In this document: one piece after another, positions 1-11,021 of the stretch
How the letters are laid out: each line of letters begins with the position of its first letter
How positions within the stretch are numbered: position 1 is the stretch's first letter
Source of the DNA: Heterocephalus glaber
Taxonomy: Eukaryota; Chordata; Mammalia; Rodentia; Bathyergidae
Direction: 5' to 3'
Assembly: GCF_000247695.1 (NCBI RefSeq)
Contig: NW_004624777.1
Coordinates: 1,053,485-1,117,484 of the forward strand
Length of the DNA stretch: 64,000 bases
The notes under the pieces: model-generated
Seen by the model: only the letters and a program-made list of their open reading frames with translations
Told to the model about the DNA's origin: nothing
The model's database searches: none
Program-made: the position numbers and the translations under genes

Positions 1-1837
1 ATCATCCAGGCCACATCTGATAGTCAATCTGAAGCATCCGATCTAACTGTGAAGAGCAACTGTAGCCTTGGTTAGAGAAGGGGCCCCTGTGCCTGCCATG
101 ACCTCATGGGTGGCCAGCAAAGGGGGCTGCGCTCTGCAACATTACCATGTCTACCCTCTGCCAGTTCACACGGTGGGCTCCCCTCAGGGCAGAAATGAAG
201 CAATAAAAAATTAGCATTCCCAGAAGCTGCTTTATTTTGTTTTTTCCAAATGATAAAAATATTGACTGTTTAGTTAGCCGTTTATAAAAATCCAAAAATA
301 TCCTGTGGTATAGTTGAAAATATGAAGGAAATAGAGCATAGTGAGGTTTGATATTTCCATATTTGAAAAGAGAAGTCTAAATCAGGAAGAAGGAAAAGGC
401 TTCTGGTCTGTCCCAAGGAGTGGTCTTTGGAACAAGTAGTGTGAGGCCTCCCTGTGCCCTAACTGCAGAGTGCAGTGGAAAAATATGGTGAATGTTTAAA
501 TTTTGAAAAAATAAAATCTATGCCAGCTCCTACCTGACCCATAAAAGTAGAGCCAGCATGCTGTACAGAACCTTTGCTCTAAAGCTGTCTAAATAGAAAC
601 TGTCATTGCGTAGTGGCATGATTTTGAAGGGTTTAGAGTTCATTATGTCGGTAATCTATGGATTAAGGAGCTTCATATCCATCTCAACTGCAATGATTCC
701 AACCTTTTCAGGCACTTCCCTAAATGACTGCCAACTTTCATTCTGAAAGGAAATTGAATTAGTGTAAAAAAACAACGTGAAATTAAAACATGCCAAGGAC
801 TGAAATAAAGTTTCCATTCTGTCATCCACACACTCAGATCTTCATGGTGCTATGTAGTTCATAACAGGGCCAAAGTTAGGGCATTCTAATTTTAAAAGAT
901 AACCAAGCCTACTGAAGAACTACTTGAAAGAGGATCATATTTTAAAATGTGTAACCCTATGTTTCCAATGAAAAGCATCATGAAGATAGATACAGCCAAA
1001 ATAAATGTACCACAAATAGGCATAGTCTTTGATTCAGGGAGCCAGACTCAGTTTACTAAAGGAAGAAGTAGATCTATAAAACATGTCTGATTGGTGATTA
1101 GAAGACATGATACAGTTCAAAAATAACACATGAAATCATGCAAAGTAAAATGGGAATAAAATTCAGAATATCTTCTTCCTATCAAAATGTCCCCATACAT
1201 GCACCTGAAATAGCTGGAAAACTTCCTCTATCTTAGGAAAAGCTAATGATTCCTTGAGTAATGAAAGCCCTCGAGGGAAAGATAAGATGCTTGGTTACTT
1301 TTCTTGCTTTTGTTTGGCAACTAAGCCTTATTTCCTGTTGATCTGCTACAAAATGAAAATGACTTCCTGTGTATTGTTCCCCAAAGCAGTTTACAAACTG
1401 TACTCCCCACTCTCTCCTGAAATTTAGCTAAGATGGAGTGTGGCAGCATGCCAGTAGCATTAAGCAGCAGCACACATCAGCATAGAAAGTGAGACAGGAG
1501 TCATACTGCTTATCAAATACTGAGTCCCTACAGCATGCAACACTCTAAAATTTTGATTTTTTAAAATATTTACTTTAGCCAAGAAGTGAACTTTTCAGTA
1601 AGATACTCCATAGATTCCCCAAACTAAATATGGCTCAAAGTGCAAAAATCAGAATAAACAAGTTGTCAAACAAACTGCCAATTGCCAGGTCAGTATTCAT
1701 ATACTGGCTAATGTAGGAGCTCAAAAGAAATGCCCTAGAAATTTACAATCTACTTATAAAGGCAAAATTTATATACCCAAGAAACAGTGTCCAAATATGT
1801 AGGTATATTTGCTCAGCTCATTATTTTTTAATTGAAC
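1..1837. other. AT-rich non-coding DNA, nothing recognised
   Basis: I see no gene, exon with convincing splice signals, or named repeat here. Stop codons are frequent in all frames. The only open frame near the left end (104-295, minus) has no recognisable content. Confidence 0.6.
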
Positions 1838-2345
1838 ATCTAGGTAATGAGTCCTTGTTACATGTTAAGCACTTTTCCCAGGGACAGTGATGATATCATG
1901 AAGTGTGAGTTCTAGGGGGAGTGACAGCACTTTAACACATACATAAACAAGAAAACAGTGCTGGCTGGTATTCACCACTATGCAGAAAATTAAAATAAGT
2001 TTGTGTATGGTGACAGCAATTTTAAGCTGGATATTTAGTGAAAGTTTTGTAGAGGAAATGATATTTACACTGAGATTTAAATGACAAGAAGAAGCTAGTG
2101 AAGCAAATGTCAAGGAAAGACATTCTGGGCAAAGAAATAGCTGGTGCAAAGGTCCAGAGGTGACACTAAGCTTGGGGTGTTGACAAAAGGAAAGGCCATT
2201 TGTGTGGAACACAATGGGTGAGGGGTAGAGTGGAAGGCAAAGTGCAGATCACTGTAGCTTTGTAACCACACTAAGGAGTTAGATTCTATTCTGAGTGTGG
2301 TGGAGTGCCCTTTTGAGGACCTTGATCCAATTCATGCTGTTGTTG
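1838..2345 (-). repeat. Old L2 LINE fragment, minus orientation
   Basis: Read on the plus strand, this follows the antisense of the L2 3' region in order: a degraded 'transmitted length' start near 1845, GACATTCTGGGCAAAG near 2120 and AGCTGGTGCAAAGGTCCAG near 2140, then AGGAGTTAGATTCTATTCTG near 2275. The 115-aa minus-strand frame at 1865-2212 is only the L2 sense strand by chance open. Similar AG-rich sequence to about 2960 may be more of the same copy, but I cannot align it. Confidence 0.65.
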
Positions 2346-3620
2346 TTGTGTTGTTGTTTTTTAGCAAGGTAAGTCTATTGTGTGGAAAATAGATTTTAGG
2401 GGAAAGATGATAATAGAGCCCAACTACAATCTCATCTTTATAAAAGCAAAAAGATCAGATGGGGACTATTGTGGTCATGAACAGTAGAGTGAGATGGTCT
2501 AAGCTTTGCACAGGAGATGGGGAATAAGAAAAGGACTTGGATCCCAGAGTGTGGAGGTGAGCTTGAGGCAGGAAGAGAAAAAAGAAAAGAATCTAAGATA
2601 ACACATTAATTACAGGAGCTCACAATACAACACAAAATGTAAGTAATGAAGATAAGGAAGAAATCAGAGACAAGTGAAATTAGATGAGCAAAATTGTCAT
2701 CTAATAAGTTATGAATAGCTGGCCATTTTACATGCAGTTTTTAAAGCTAACTCTTTTTAAAGCTAACTCAAATAAAGTATTAGAACTGAGGGAAAAAGAG
2801 GAAGAAATTCTCTTCATGTCATGAGAGACAAAGGAGGAAAGACCAAGGTGAACATCAGTAAGATGTGTGGGTTAAAAACATAAAAATCCTGATTCCAGTT
2901 GTCATGGTGGGAAATGGGTTCAGCAGGTACAAGGAAGACTGGTGAGCCTTCCTGGGGAAGCACTAAGGACACACTAAACAAACAAGTCACTTCCTTTAAT
3001 TTCTACTTCAAGCAAAGGGGTACATAATGTTCAAGGCACACTAATTTGCCAAAAGTACCCAAAGAAAGAAGTCTGAATTCATATTTTAGTTCTACTAAGG
3101 AGTTGTTTATGGTAAGTGAACAGGAGACAGAATAAGAAAGATCAGAAGATATAAGAAAATTTGATCAAAAATGGAACAATTTGGTATCTGTGTGTGGATC
3201 TCTTCATAAGCTATGTCCAAATAGTTCAGCTAAACAAAACCTGTGAACCTTCTTACAAATTGATGCCTGAAAGATGTCATGTAGCATATGTGAGAAGGCT
3301 CATTTTAGGAAAGTAACACCATTGGTGGAGGAATCCTACTTGCTGTGAGATAAAATGGTGGACTTCATGAGCCTGAGCCAGAAGGGGATCATCTTCAGTC
3401 ACTGGGGCTGGCAGGAAAACACAGGCAGTATAAAGAAGTGACTGGCAAGGTCACTGGGATGGACATCACACTTTAAAGCTTAACATCTTGCAGGGGGAAG
3501 AGCAGCGATCTTTTCATACATTAATACACATATAAAATGCTCATTAAATACTGATGGACCAAACTGAATAATCACTGTATCTTCTGAACTGAGATCATTG
3601 TTGTTGTTGTGTGTATGTTT
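2346..3620. other. Unassigned AG-rich stretch
   Basis: It begins with a short TTG-rich tract (2338-2360). The rest is AG-rich and could hold more L2 sequence. No exon or RNA gene is supported. A second short TTG run sits at 3599-3611, just before the ID element. Confidence 0.45.
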
Positions 3621-3694
3621 AGTACTATGTCTGGAACCCAGGGCTGCACACATGCTAGGCAATTGCTCTACCACCTAGCTACATTCTCAACTCC
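3621..3694 (-). mobile_element. ID SINE (tRNA-derived), minus strand
   Basis: The reverse complement reads as an ID body: GTAGCTAGGTGGTAGAGCAA, then GCCTAGCATGTGTGCAGCCC, then the B-box region GGGTTCCAGAC. The TTG-rich run on its left takes the place of an A-rich tail. It is diverged and directly abuts the B1-dID on its right. Confidence 0.8.
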
Positions 3695-3702
3695 CTATAT
3701 TT

Positions 3703-3877
3703 TGAGGTACTGGGGACTGAACCCAGGGCCTTTCCACTGATCTGTATCCCTAGCTTTTTCTTATTTTTTATTTTAGACAGGGTCTCACTAAGTTGCCCAG
3801 GCTGCTTTCAAACTTGTGATCTTCCTGCCTCAGCCTCCAAGTAGCTGGGATTACAGGCCTGTGCCACCATTACTAGT
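3703..3877 (-). mobile_element. B1-dID composite SINE, minus strand
   Basis: On the minus strand it starts with a B1/7SL-like body (CCTGTAATCCCAGCTACTTG, then GAGGCTGAGGCAGGAAGATC, then AGTGAGACCCTGTCT). It passes through an A-rich linker into an ID-like tail that ends in CCCTGGGTTCAGTCCCCAGT. This is the known B1-dID fusion of non-murid rodents, a pol III-type non-autonomous retroposon that relies on L1 for mobilisation. Confidence 0.88.
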
Positions 3878-4338
3878 CTTGTCAGTGACAGCAAAGATAA
3901 GACCAAAAGACTAAAACAGAACATTGTGGCGGGAAAATGGTTTCTAAAAACTGTCAATCTCTTCACTTATCTATCAGCAGCAAACCTGAGTTTTTATATA
4001 CTTTCCTTCGATCTTGGGTAATACATATTACTTTCTCAAAGAACTTTAAAAATTCAAAAGACTTTTCTAGTTCTACACACTATATAAACAAAAGAAGGTA
4101 TTTAAATTATTCCAGTTCAAACGTTTGTTCTTACGACAAACCTGGTTTTAGAATTACTTTGCTGATTTTGCCAGCTACTTCTGCTAAGCACATGGGCTGC
4201 ATCTTCCATTAAGTTTTGATAAAAGAAATCTTTCATAATCCAGTTTCCAGTGATATAAAAAGCAATCCCCACCAACAAGGCAGTGGCAACAGAAACACCT
4301 TAAAAGTGGGAGCCTGGTGGAATTGTAGAGGTCCCTGG
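3878..4338. other. Unassigned unique sequence
   Basis: No gene or repeat recognised. A 91-aa plus-strand frame at 3937-4212 is low-complexity in character and lacks family features or splice context. Confidence 0.45.
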
Positions 4339-4670
4339 GTGATTCAACAAACACTGCCTGGTCACTGACCATGTGCTAGACCATTTCTGAGGGACAGGGC
4401 ACAGCAGTGAGCAAGATCTGCACAGCAGGTATGCTTGTCCAGCTTGTATTAGTGGACAAGAGACAATGAAGAAGGCAACAACTAAGTGGAACTACTGTGA
4501 CCATTCCAGAGAGGGATGAGAACCATAAAGAAAATGCAGCCATCAACAGGAGAGGGGCACTACAGAGGAGGCCCTCCCAGCCTGTGTGGTTGCAGAAGGC
4601 CTCTCTGAGGAGGAAGTGCCATCTCAGCAGGGACAAGAAGAGTAAGACATACAGAACCCCAGAATGTTGG
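4339..4670 (-). repeat. L2 LINE fragment, minus orientation
   Basis: The plus strand follows the antisense L2 3' end: TGATTCAACAAACACTGCCT, then CACAGCAGTGAGCAAGATCT, then GAAGGCCTCTCTGAGGAGGA followed by a degraded 'gacatttgagcagagac' equivalent near 4617-4635. Frames on both strands here (4376-4690 and 4497-4778) are by-products of this repeat. Confidence 0.8.
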
Positions 4671-4779
4671 ATTCTAATAGATGAAGACACTGAGGAGGAC
4701 AGAAGGCACGGACAGACCTGGTCTCTCAGGCTTCACATCTGGAAATTGGTCTCACTTCCCATAGGGACCAGAAGATAGG

Positions 4780-5370
4780 CTCTGGCTCCTTGAGGCTCAG
4801 GCAGCTACAGCAGGTGAGGAATAGCTATCCAGTGCTAAACCCATGGAGGACACAAGCTGCTTTCAGGTCCATTATCAGATGAAAGATGGATTAGAGGCCA
4901 GCAGCTTACCCCACCTAGTCCAGGGGCCAGCAGAGCGTCAGAGCAAAGGAGATTGGTATGCACAGACATAAAGCTTTATCTGACAAGTCCACTGCACTGA
5001 AAAGAGCTGAAAACAGCGGTTTCAAATGTAGGAGGTGTTCCAACACAGAGAGCATGCTTCCTGACTTTCCGGAGTAAGTACCAAACAGAAAGTGCTATAA
5101 AATCTCCAGGGAGATTCTTCTTAAGATTGTGGCAGGGTGGTGTTTGTTTAGATGGTCTCTTATCTGAGCTCTCTCTGTCCACTGTCAGTAAGTCAGCTTG
5201 TTTATTAAGGGCCTATTGTGAGTCCCTTGGGCACCCCAGAGGCTGATAAGGCCAGATCACAATCCTCCAGTGAAACCAGAAGTTGTTTCTTATGTTCTTT
5301 TCTTCTCTCACTTGAATTGTAAGTATTTCTATATATTTTCTTGTTTCTATTGAAAAGCTCTTCACAAGGC
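4780..5370. other. Unassigned; possible LTR-like block
   Basis: The minus strand of roughly 4900-5190 carries a TTTATAG-like box and, further on, ATAAAGCTTTATG. That could be the promoter and polyadenylation parts of an old LTR, but I cannot define ends or target duplications. 5205-5290 has an L2-like 'TTTATTAAGGGCCTATTGTG' phrase. No coding evidence. Confidence 0.3.
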
Positions 5371-5470
5371 TTGTGGAAGAACAGATATTACTTTTTCTTC
5401 ATCTTTATATCGCCTATGTAGCCATTTTTAGTCTTCATGCATAAGTAGGCATTGAACAAATATTTGTTTA
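5371..5470 (+). repeat. Short L2 3'-end fragment
   Basis: It ends with TAGGCATTGAACAAATATTT, matching the well-known L2 3' terminus (…agtaggtgctcaataaatatttg). It is short and diverged. Confidence 0.5.
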
Positions 5471-5486
5471 ATTATATTGTTTTCCA

Positions 5487-5652
5487 GAAACCAATAAAAG
5501 AAAGGCAATCTAAAATATTTTCCATCAGAAAAATCCTGAAAATTTCCGGACTGTATGAGGAAGTTGGGGGTGCCCACTTGCCAAAACTTCAAGGCTCGTT
5601 CTTAGCTCCAGACCCACTTTCCTTCTGTGCCCCAGCACCTAATCCTGCACAG
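5487..5652 (+). other. Candidate orphan exon, low confidence
   Basis: A 166-bp segment is bounded by an acceptor-like site (TATTGTTTTCCAG just before 5487) and a consensus-like donor (CACAGG|GTAAGTGG at 5652/5653). One frame stays open across it (part of a frame at 5452-5709), giving a Lys/Ile-rich start and a Pro/Ala-rich end (PDPLSFCAPAPNPAQG). I recognise no protein family. It lies between L2 relics and on the opposite strand to the CpG-island exon. It may be a chance arrangement. Confidence 0.2.
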
Positions 5653-5919
5653 GGTAAGTGGTGTAGCCCTGGATTCTCCAAGCTAGACTCGAGTCAGGCT
5701 AGAATGTGAGCCCCATTCTTTCCTCTGCAGAATGTCACCATGCCATCGTGACCGTGGGCAGATCATGGATCGACTCTCAGACATGGGTCCTATACAGGTT
5801 GGCTGAAAGGTCACAGTTGTTCCTGCTGAGACAGCTGAGGAGGCCAAGTAGAAATCAGCCCATGCTTCATTGGCTGCAGCAGAGTGGGCCTTCCAGTTAC
5901 TCAAGTAGGCACCCAAAAC

Positions 5920-6560
5920 AGCACCTATTTTTCAATCTCCCTTTATTAGCCATCTACCAGTCCACCTGTTGCATATTCTCTCAAATTTGTTCTATCTCTA
6001 TACAAACTGCCAATGCCTCAAATTATCAACTTACACTATCTCCCCTACCGCTTTCATAAAATCCATTTCCAATTTCTCTTCTCACTCCTGACTTTTCTAC
6101 AGTACTGACATGGTTACCTTTAATAAAAAATACTCTGTTTCACTCTTCTGCTTAAATAAGTCAGTTGCTTCCCATTAACTAGATGATGAAGTCCACTGCA
6201 CACAAGGTGCCATATCCTCCAACCCCTACTCATTCTGCCAAACTCATGTCCTACAACCTCCTTCCATCTGCAGTCTCTGCACTTGCCTCTGGGCCTTGAC
6301 ACAGGTCTCACTTCCTTTGCTGGGAAGCCTTTGCCATAAACTTCTACTTGTTCTATTAGCCTCAAGCATCTACAACAGGGAAATCTAGTTGCACTTTTTT
6401 TATGCCCACACTTCTACTGACAACCATCTCAACTGTGCTTGTATAAAAGAGCTCCCCAATGGTAGAAAGCTAATTCTATTTATTTCTACAGCAGCTATAG
6501 TGCTCATCACAAAGCCCAACATCAGGCATGTTCTTATAACATTTTGTAGGTATATAATTG
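5920..6560 (+). repeat. L2 LINE 3' region, plus orientation
   Basis: Sense-strand L2 phrases occur in order: TCTGCTTAAATAAGTCAGTT followed by a degraded 'gctccccattgcc' and GATGATGAAGTCCACTGC, then TCTGCACTTGCCTCTGGGCC, then TTTGCTGGGAAGCCTTTGCC, then the 3' end near 6515-6560. It is old and interrupted by many indels. The 81-aa minus frame (6120-6365) is its antisense. Confidence 0.72.
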
Positions 6561-6924
6561 CATGAAAGTTAAAACATTAAAGTTGGCTATAACATAGGCT
6601 AACTAGGAAATGAGGTTTGGATATTTCTGACAATTTTATGATGCTAAGTTTATAATAGCTTAGTGTATGAAACAAACAGAAGTGTATCTTTAATATTTTG
6701 AGGTGGACATTCAGGACATCCACTGATATGGCTGTGAGGGGTAGGTGGTATGTGCTGCGTGATCTAGGACATGGTATCAACACGCATCTTCTCCCTCCTT
6801 AAGAACACAAAATGTCCTAGTAAGAAGCATAGTACATGTTCTCATGAGGACCTCTTTCCTGTGATAATGTGTACAATTTGTTTTAGTTGGGATACATTCT
6901 GATGTAAGAGTAGAAATCACATCG
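6561..6924. other. Unassigned unique sequence
   Basis: Nothing recognised. The 68-aa minus frame at 6577-6783 has no family features. Confidence 0.5.
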
Positions 6925-7080
6925 ACCAATCTTTCTCAAACTTTAATATGCAACAAATCACCCAGTTTTCCCATTAAAATGCAGATTCTGGTTCCATAGG
7001 TCTAGGTGTGATCCTTTCTAACAAGATTCCAGGACAGGAGCCAACTGGTAGTGCAACAGATTTCACTTTGAGTAGCTGGG
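6925..7080 (+). mobile_element. MER5-like hAT-Charlie MITE
   Basis: It shows the MER5 order: a TIR-like start (CTTTCTCAAACTTTAATATG), then AAAATGCAGATTCTGGTTCC, then AGGTCTAGGTGTGATC, then CTTTCTAACAAGATTCCAGG, with a degraded right end near ACTTTGAGTAGCT. This is a non-autonomous DNA-transposon relic with no coding capacity. Confidence 0.72.
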
Positions 7081-7727
7081 TTATAGATATATTTGTCTTT
7101 TCTATTCCTATGATTCCCATGCATTTTTTATTTTGAAACTCCTAAAATATTAACACTTACAGTGATTTAAAACTAGCTGTAATAAAAATTATGGTCCAGA
7201 GATAGATGAGTGAGTCGATGCATCATCAACCTTAAACAGTTAAAATGGCTAAACCCTGTATTATTCTTATTTATGAAAGAAAAAGTGGAGAACACACTGG
7301 TATGTAGTTGTTTTGTTTCTGTAAAAGAAAGAACTTAAAAGCAACTCTTTATATACACATTTCTTCTACCAGTGCTCTTGTAAAATTCTAGGCCCCCTAA
7401 AACAAAACAAAACAAAAAATCTTTGGAAAGAAAGATAACATTCTCCGAGGACACTGGTTCCTGACAATGCAGTCCTAGGGGAAACCTAGCAGGACAGACA
7501 GCTGGCATGACTTCCTTTTTCTTTCTCTATTTTGCTCTCTCTCTATGATTCAGCTGAGCTCTTCCTATATCTTGTTTCCCCATTGATTCAGGATAGAAAT
7601 TTTTTATAGACACCTAACTTCCTCTTTGGTCTATTCTTTATTTTTGTCTGTCTTTTATTATCATGCAATTTTTTACTTTTATTTATTTACTCAAGTTGAG
7701 GTAAAGGTTGCTAAAGTAAAATAAAAG
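7081..7727. other. Unassigned AT-rich sequence
   Basis: No gene or named repeat recognised. It contains an AAAAC-rich run near 7400-7420. Confidence 0.5.
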
Positions 7728-8070
7728 ATCATTGGACTTACAGTAAGAAGACCTGAGTTGAAGCCCTGACTAAACTATTATTGGATTTTTAGACATTGGA
7801 GTCTCTGTTTCCTCATCTACAAAACAGAGCTGATAACCAGGCATTGTGGTGCTTGCCTGTAGTCCTAGCACTCTGGGAGCCTGAAGCAGAGACTGAGCTA
7901 GCAAGATCTGGTCTCAAAATTAAAAAATAAAAATAGGCTGGGGATGTAGCTCAGTGAAAAGGCTCTGGCTTCAATCCCTAATACTGCAAAAACAAAACAA
8001 AATAAAACAACACAAGGAAGTGATTATTACCAGGATTGCCTGCCATGAGATTAAATAAAATAATAGGTAT
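7728..8070 (+). repeat. MIR SINE split by a B1-dID insertion
   Basis: The left part (7728-7836) has the MIR core phrases GTCTCTGTTTCCTCATCTAC and AAACAGAGCTGATAA. The right part (8013-8070) continues with GTGATTATTACCAGGATTGC, then GAGATTAAATAAAATAATAG. Between them sits a B1-dID element. The older repeat has plainly been interrupted by the younger one. Confidence 0.75.
7837..8012 (+). mobile_element. B1-dID composite SINE
   Basis: The B1 body starts CCAGGCATTGTGGTGCTTGC and continues GTAGTCCTAGCACTCTGGGA. It ends with TCTGGTCTCAAAATT and an A-rich linker, then the ID-like part GGCTGGGGATGTAGCTCAGT with CTTCAATCCCTAATACTGC and an AAAAC-rich tail. The internal B1 is shortened compared with a full B1. 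Confidence 0.9.
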
Positions 8071-8897
8071 GAATATTCTTTCACAATCAAAAAGTTTCAA
8101 TTTATCTACAAATAGTGTAAGCCAGTTTTTCATACTATTTGCAAAATTTTATTTGACAGCATAAAACATATTTTTAACTTGCTTTTTAAACAGACATGAT
8201 GAGTTTCAGCAGCAAATTATTCTTTTACTTACCTATCAGGTAAAAAGTTAGGTTGCTATTCAATTAGACTCTATCTAAAAGCATAGAGGAAAAGCCAAGA
8301 TGGTAGGGTTTCTTAAAATCACATCTACAGTAGAATACTCTTAATAATCTTTTCTATAGATCATATTTGAGACCATCAGTATTGTTTAATAAATATAGCT
8401 GGATTAAATCTGGCTCAAAAAGGAGTGTGCTCGGGGTTCTGAGGCCCTAGATCTAGTAGAGGATTTAAGATGCACGTGTTGAGATTAGAGCGGCGAGGAT
8501 CAGGATCAGTTCCTGGGATGTTCTGCATTATTATTTCTGGATTAAGCAATGATTAAAGAAAAAAATACTTTCTAACAGCAGATAATACAAACAGACCCCA
8601 CAGTCATCTTTTAATGAGAAATTCATAGCAAATTATGATGAAATAACATCAGCATCTAAACCTATAAGCTTAATAAAGATGATAAACCAAATATACTGAC
8701 CTGATGTAGGGATTCAGACCCACAACTGTATCATGCCTCTTCTCCCCAAAGAAGCAGTACGTACAGCGAGGTGGGGTTTCTCCCCCGCACCCCGCATTGT
8801 TTTTAGGGCAGTACTAAGGAGGGGTCTACAACTGGTGAATGCTGAAGGTCACCAATGTTCAACCATCATTACCCAAGATAGGGAAAAGAAGTCTCAA
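8071..8897. other. Unassigned unique sequence
   Basis: No gene found. A minus-strand donor-like site (ATAG|GTAAGT, about 8230) follows a good acceptor, but the enclosed 42 bp has stops in all frames (see rejected items). Confidence 0.5.
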
Positions 8898-8910
8898 AAC
8901 TAGTAGCTGT

Positions 8911-9010
8911 GGGGCCTGGGATTTAGCTCAGTGGTTCTACTGTCTGCCCTACAAGGGCAAGGACTGGAGTTCGATCCCTGGTACCAAACAAGCCCAAAAA
9001 ACAAAAAACC
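8911..9010 (+). mobile_element. ID SINE with target duplication
   Basis: The body GGGGCCTGGGATTTAGCTCA is followed by GTTCGATCCCTGGTACC and an AAAC-rich tail. Flanking direct repeats AACTAGTAGCTGT (8898-8910) and AACTAGTAGTTGT (9011-9023) differ at one base, proving L1-type retroposition. Confidence 0.93.
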
Positions 9011-9023
9011 AACTAGTAGTTGT

Positions 9024-10133
9024 CACTGCTTTGTAATTCTGACCAAATTTTATTTTATTTTACTTTTTTAGAAGCCCCATATTTTTATTAGATTTTATTA
9101 GATGTAACCAAATTTTAGATGTAGATTTAAAAACAATGATAGATTGAGTTTGATGACTGAAGTATTAATAAATAGCAGTTTGATGGCTGAAGGTATACTT
9201 TTACAGTGTGAGCTTATTTTTTATTGTAAAAGGTTTTAATGTTAGAATATTTATAATGTCATTTCATATCTATAATAGCTCTCATTATTTCATTGAAATG
9301 TACAATTTCGTTTAATATTTTGAAGTCATTTATTTAAAAATCCTAGAACTGATCTAACTTCAGTCACTGTCTCTCAAGAAAGCCATGTAATTAATGGAAT
9401 AGTGGAATAACTGTTGCTAAACTGCTACCAGATACCACCAAGTTCAAAAAGGATTCTGCAGCTTGTTGATTTTCCTGTGATACAGCTGTCATGTATAATT
9501 TCAACGTATTCTAACATCATGAGTTATGTGTCTCTAATAAATAACTCATTTTTCTAATTCCAACTTTTCTTACTAGGCTCTACCTACTAGAGAATGTCTT
9601 TTTATGTTCCTTTCTCAGATAACTTATCTCCCAGATATGGTAAAGGTTTTGTCTAACACACACACACACACACACACACGGAGCGAGGATCAGATTTAGC
9701 AAATAGTGTGTCTTAAAGTATTTAAATGCCAAGACTTGAAGAGCTAGCCAGTCAGACTAATTAAGAGGAGGGTTGAAGAAAGGAAAAGGGATTTGCCTTC
9801 AAGAGGTAATTTCATGGATATACGTAGACTCACTAAAGCAAACCAATAATCTACTTTGTCTTTCAAGATTGGGCAGAATTCGTGAAAATTGTGCCTGGGG
9901 ATGTGGGGAGGCCAGGTGAAGTTTATAACAGTACCCACACACATTCATTGATACTGTCTCACTTTTAATGATTTTCTAAGCCAAAATAGACTGACGTTCT
10001 AGAAGGACAAATATGGGACATTATTTACCTTTGTATCAGACAGTCCTCGCGCCATTTAGAACCAGTGTTTTTTATTCTTGCAAACAAGTTGCTTCGGCTA
10101 TACTTTAAATAATATATTAAAAATGAAAAAGTT
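9024..10133. other. Unassigned AT-rich sequence with a (CA)n run
   Basis: It holds a (CA)n microsatellite at 9655-9679 and no recognised gene or interspersed repeat. Confidence 0.5.
9655..9679. repeat. (CA)n microsatellite
   Basis: About 12 CA units followed by CGGAGCG. Confidence 0.95.
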
Positions 10134-10219
10134 GGGCCGGGGATTTAGCTCAGTGGTTCCACCGCCTGTCTCGCAAGCTAAGGACCCGAGTTCAATCCCT
10201 GGTAGCAAAAAAAAAAAAA
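10134..10219 (+). mobile_element. ID SINE, copy 1 of a close pair
   Basis: GGGCCGGGGATTTAGCTCAG carries an intact A box. GAGTTCAATCCCTGGTAGC carries the B box, followed by a pure A tail. The interior CAGTGGTTCCACCGCCTG is shared with the next copy and differs from the usual 'ggtagagcgc' of ID, marking a lineage-specific subfamily. Confidence 0.95.
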
Positions 10220-10237
10220 GAGCTAACTCTTAGTTTT

Positions 10238-10337
10238 GGGCTGGGGATTTAGCTCAGTGGTTCCACCGCCTGCCTCGTAAACTAAGGACCTGAGTTCGAT
10301 CCCTGGTACCAAAAAAAAAAAAAGAAAAAGAAAAAGG
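10238..10337 (+). mobile_element. ID SINE, copy 2 of a close pair
   Basis: It has the same subfamily signature as its neighbour 104 bp to the left, with A box TAGCTCAGTGG, B box GAGTTCGATCC, and a tail of A-run plus GAAAAAG units. The two bodies differ at only about seven positions by eye. Confidence 0.95.
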
Positions 10338-11008
10338 TTAGTCAGTTTCCCTAAAAAAATTTACCTCATAATTACCTAAAAATTAAACAAATATCTAGCG
10401 CACAGGAAACCTACATTAATGAACTGGTAGATGCAGGCTAAAGAAATAATATTTTTGAATCAAAAAAATTCTAAGCAAATTGCGTCCTTGGAAATTAAGT
10501 TGGCCATTAATCTGAACTTCAAATTGATAGAAATTTTCATCCATTTTGCTTCTGAAGCCAAGGAGTTAGCATGTATTTTAAAAGTTTCTGTGAGTTTAGC
10601 TGTCTCTTCACTGGGGCTGATCTTCAGATTTCCCCTGAGCAGGAGGGGTATGGAAGAGCCTGTGAACAATCAAGGGTTATCTAGAATTATTACAGACAGC
10701 ATTTCCATTTATGTTGTGGAATTCAGACAAGATCCAGAGCGTTCAGGATGGTATGGCCGTAGACTTATATTGTGGAATTCAAAGCACAAGAAACAACTTT
10801 AATGCCAGTTAATAACTGACAACTTTACCAAAAAACAGTATTTCAAAAAAAAAATGCAACAGAATATACTTGAAAAAATTGCATAGCATTTAAAAAAAAA
10901 TCTCACAATACAAAACTTCTCAAAAGATAATGGGATATAATATCTATTTATTGATAACAGGGGAATTATGAAATGCTTATTCAAACAATTAGGAATATTC
11001 TTGTCAAG
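10338..11008. other. Unassigned AT-rich sequence
   Basis: Two overlapping frames on opposite strands (10431-10802 and 10460-10669) show no family features. No splice-bounded exon is seen. Confidence 0.5.
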
Positions 11009-11021
11009 AGTAACTAGTTTT

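Noticed and set aside
8189..8231. Minus-strand micro-exon with good acceptor (TATGCTTTTAG) and donor (ATAG|GTAAGT)
   Set aside because: The enclosed 42 bp contains stops in all three frames, and no neighbouring exon supports it. Only RNA evidence could rescue it.
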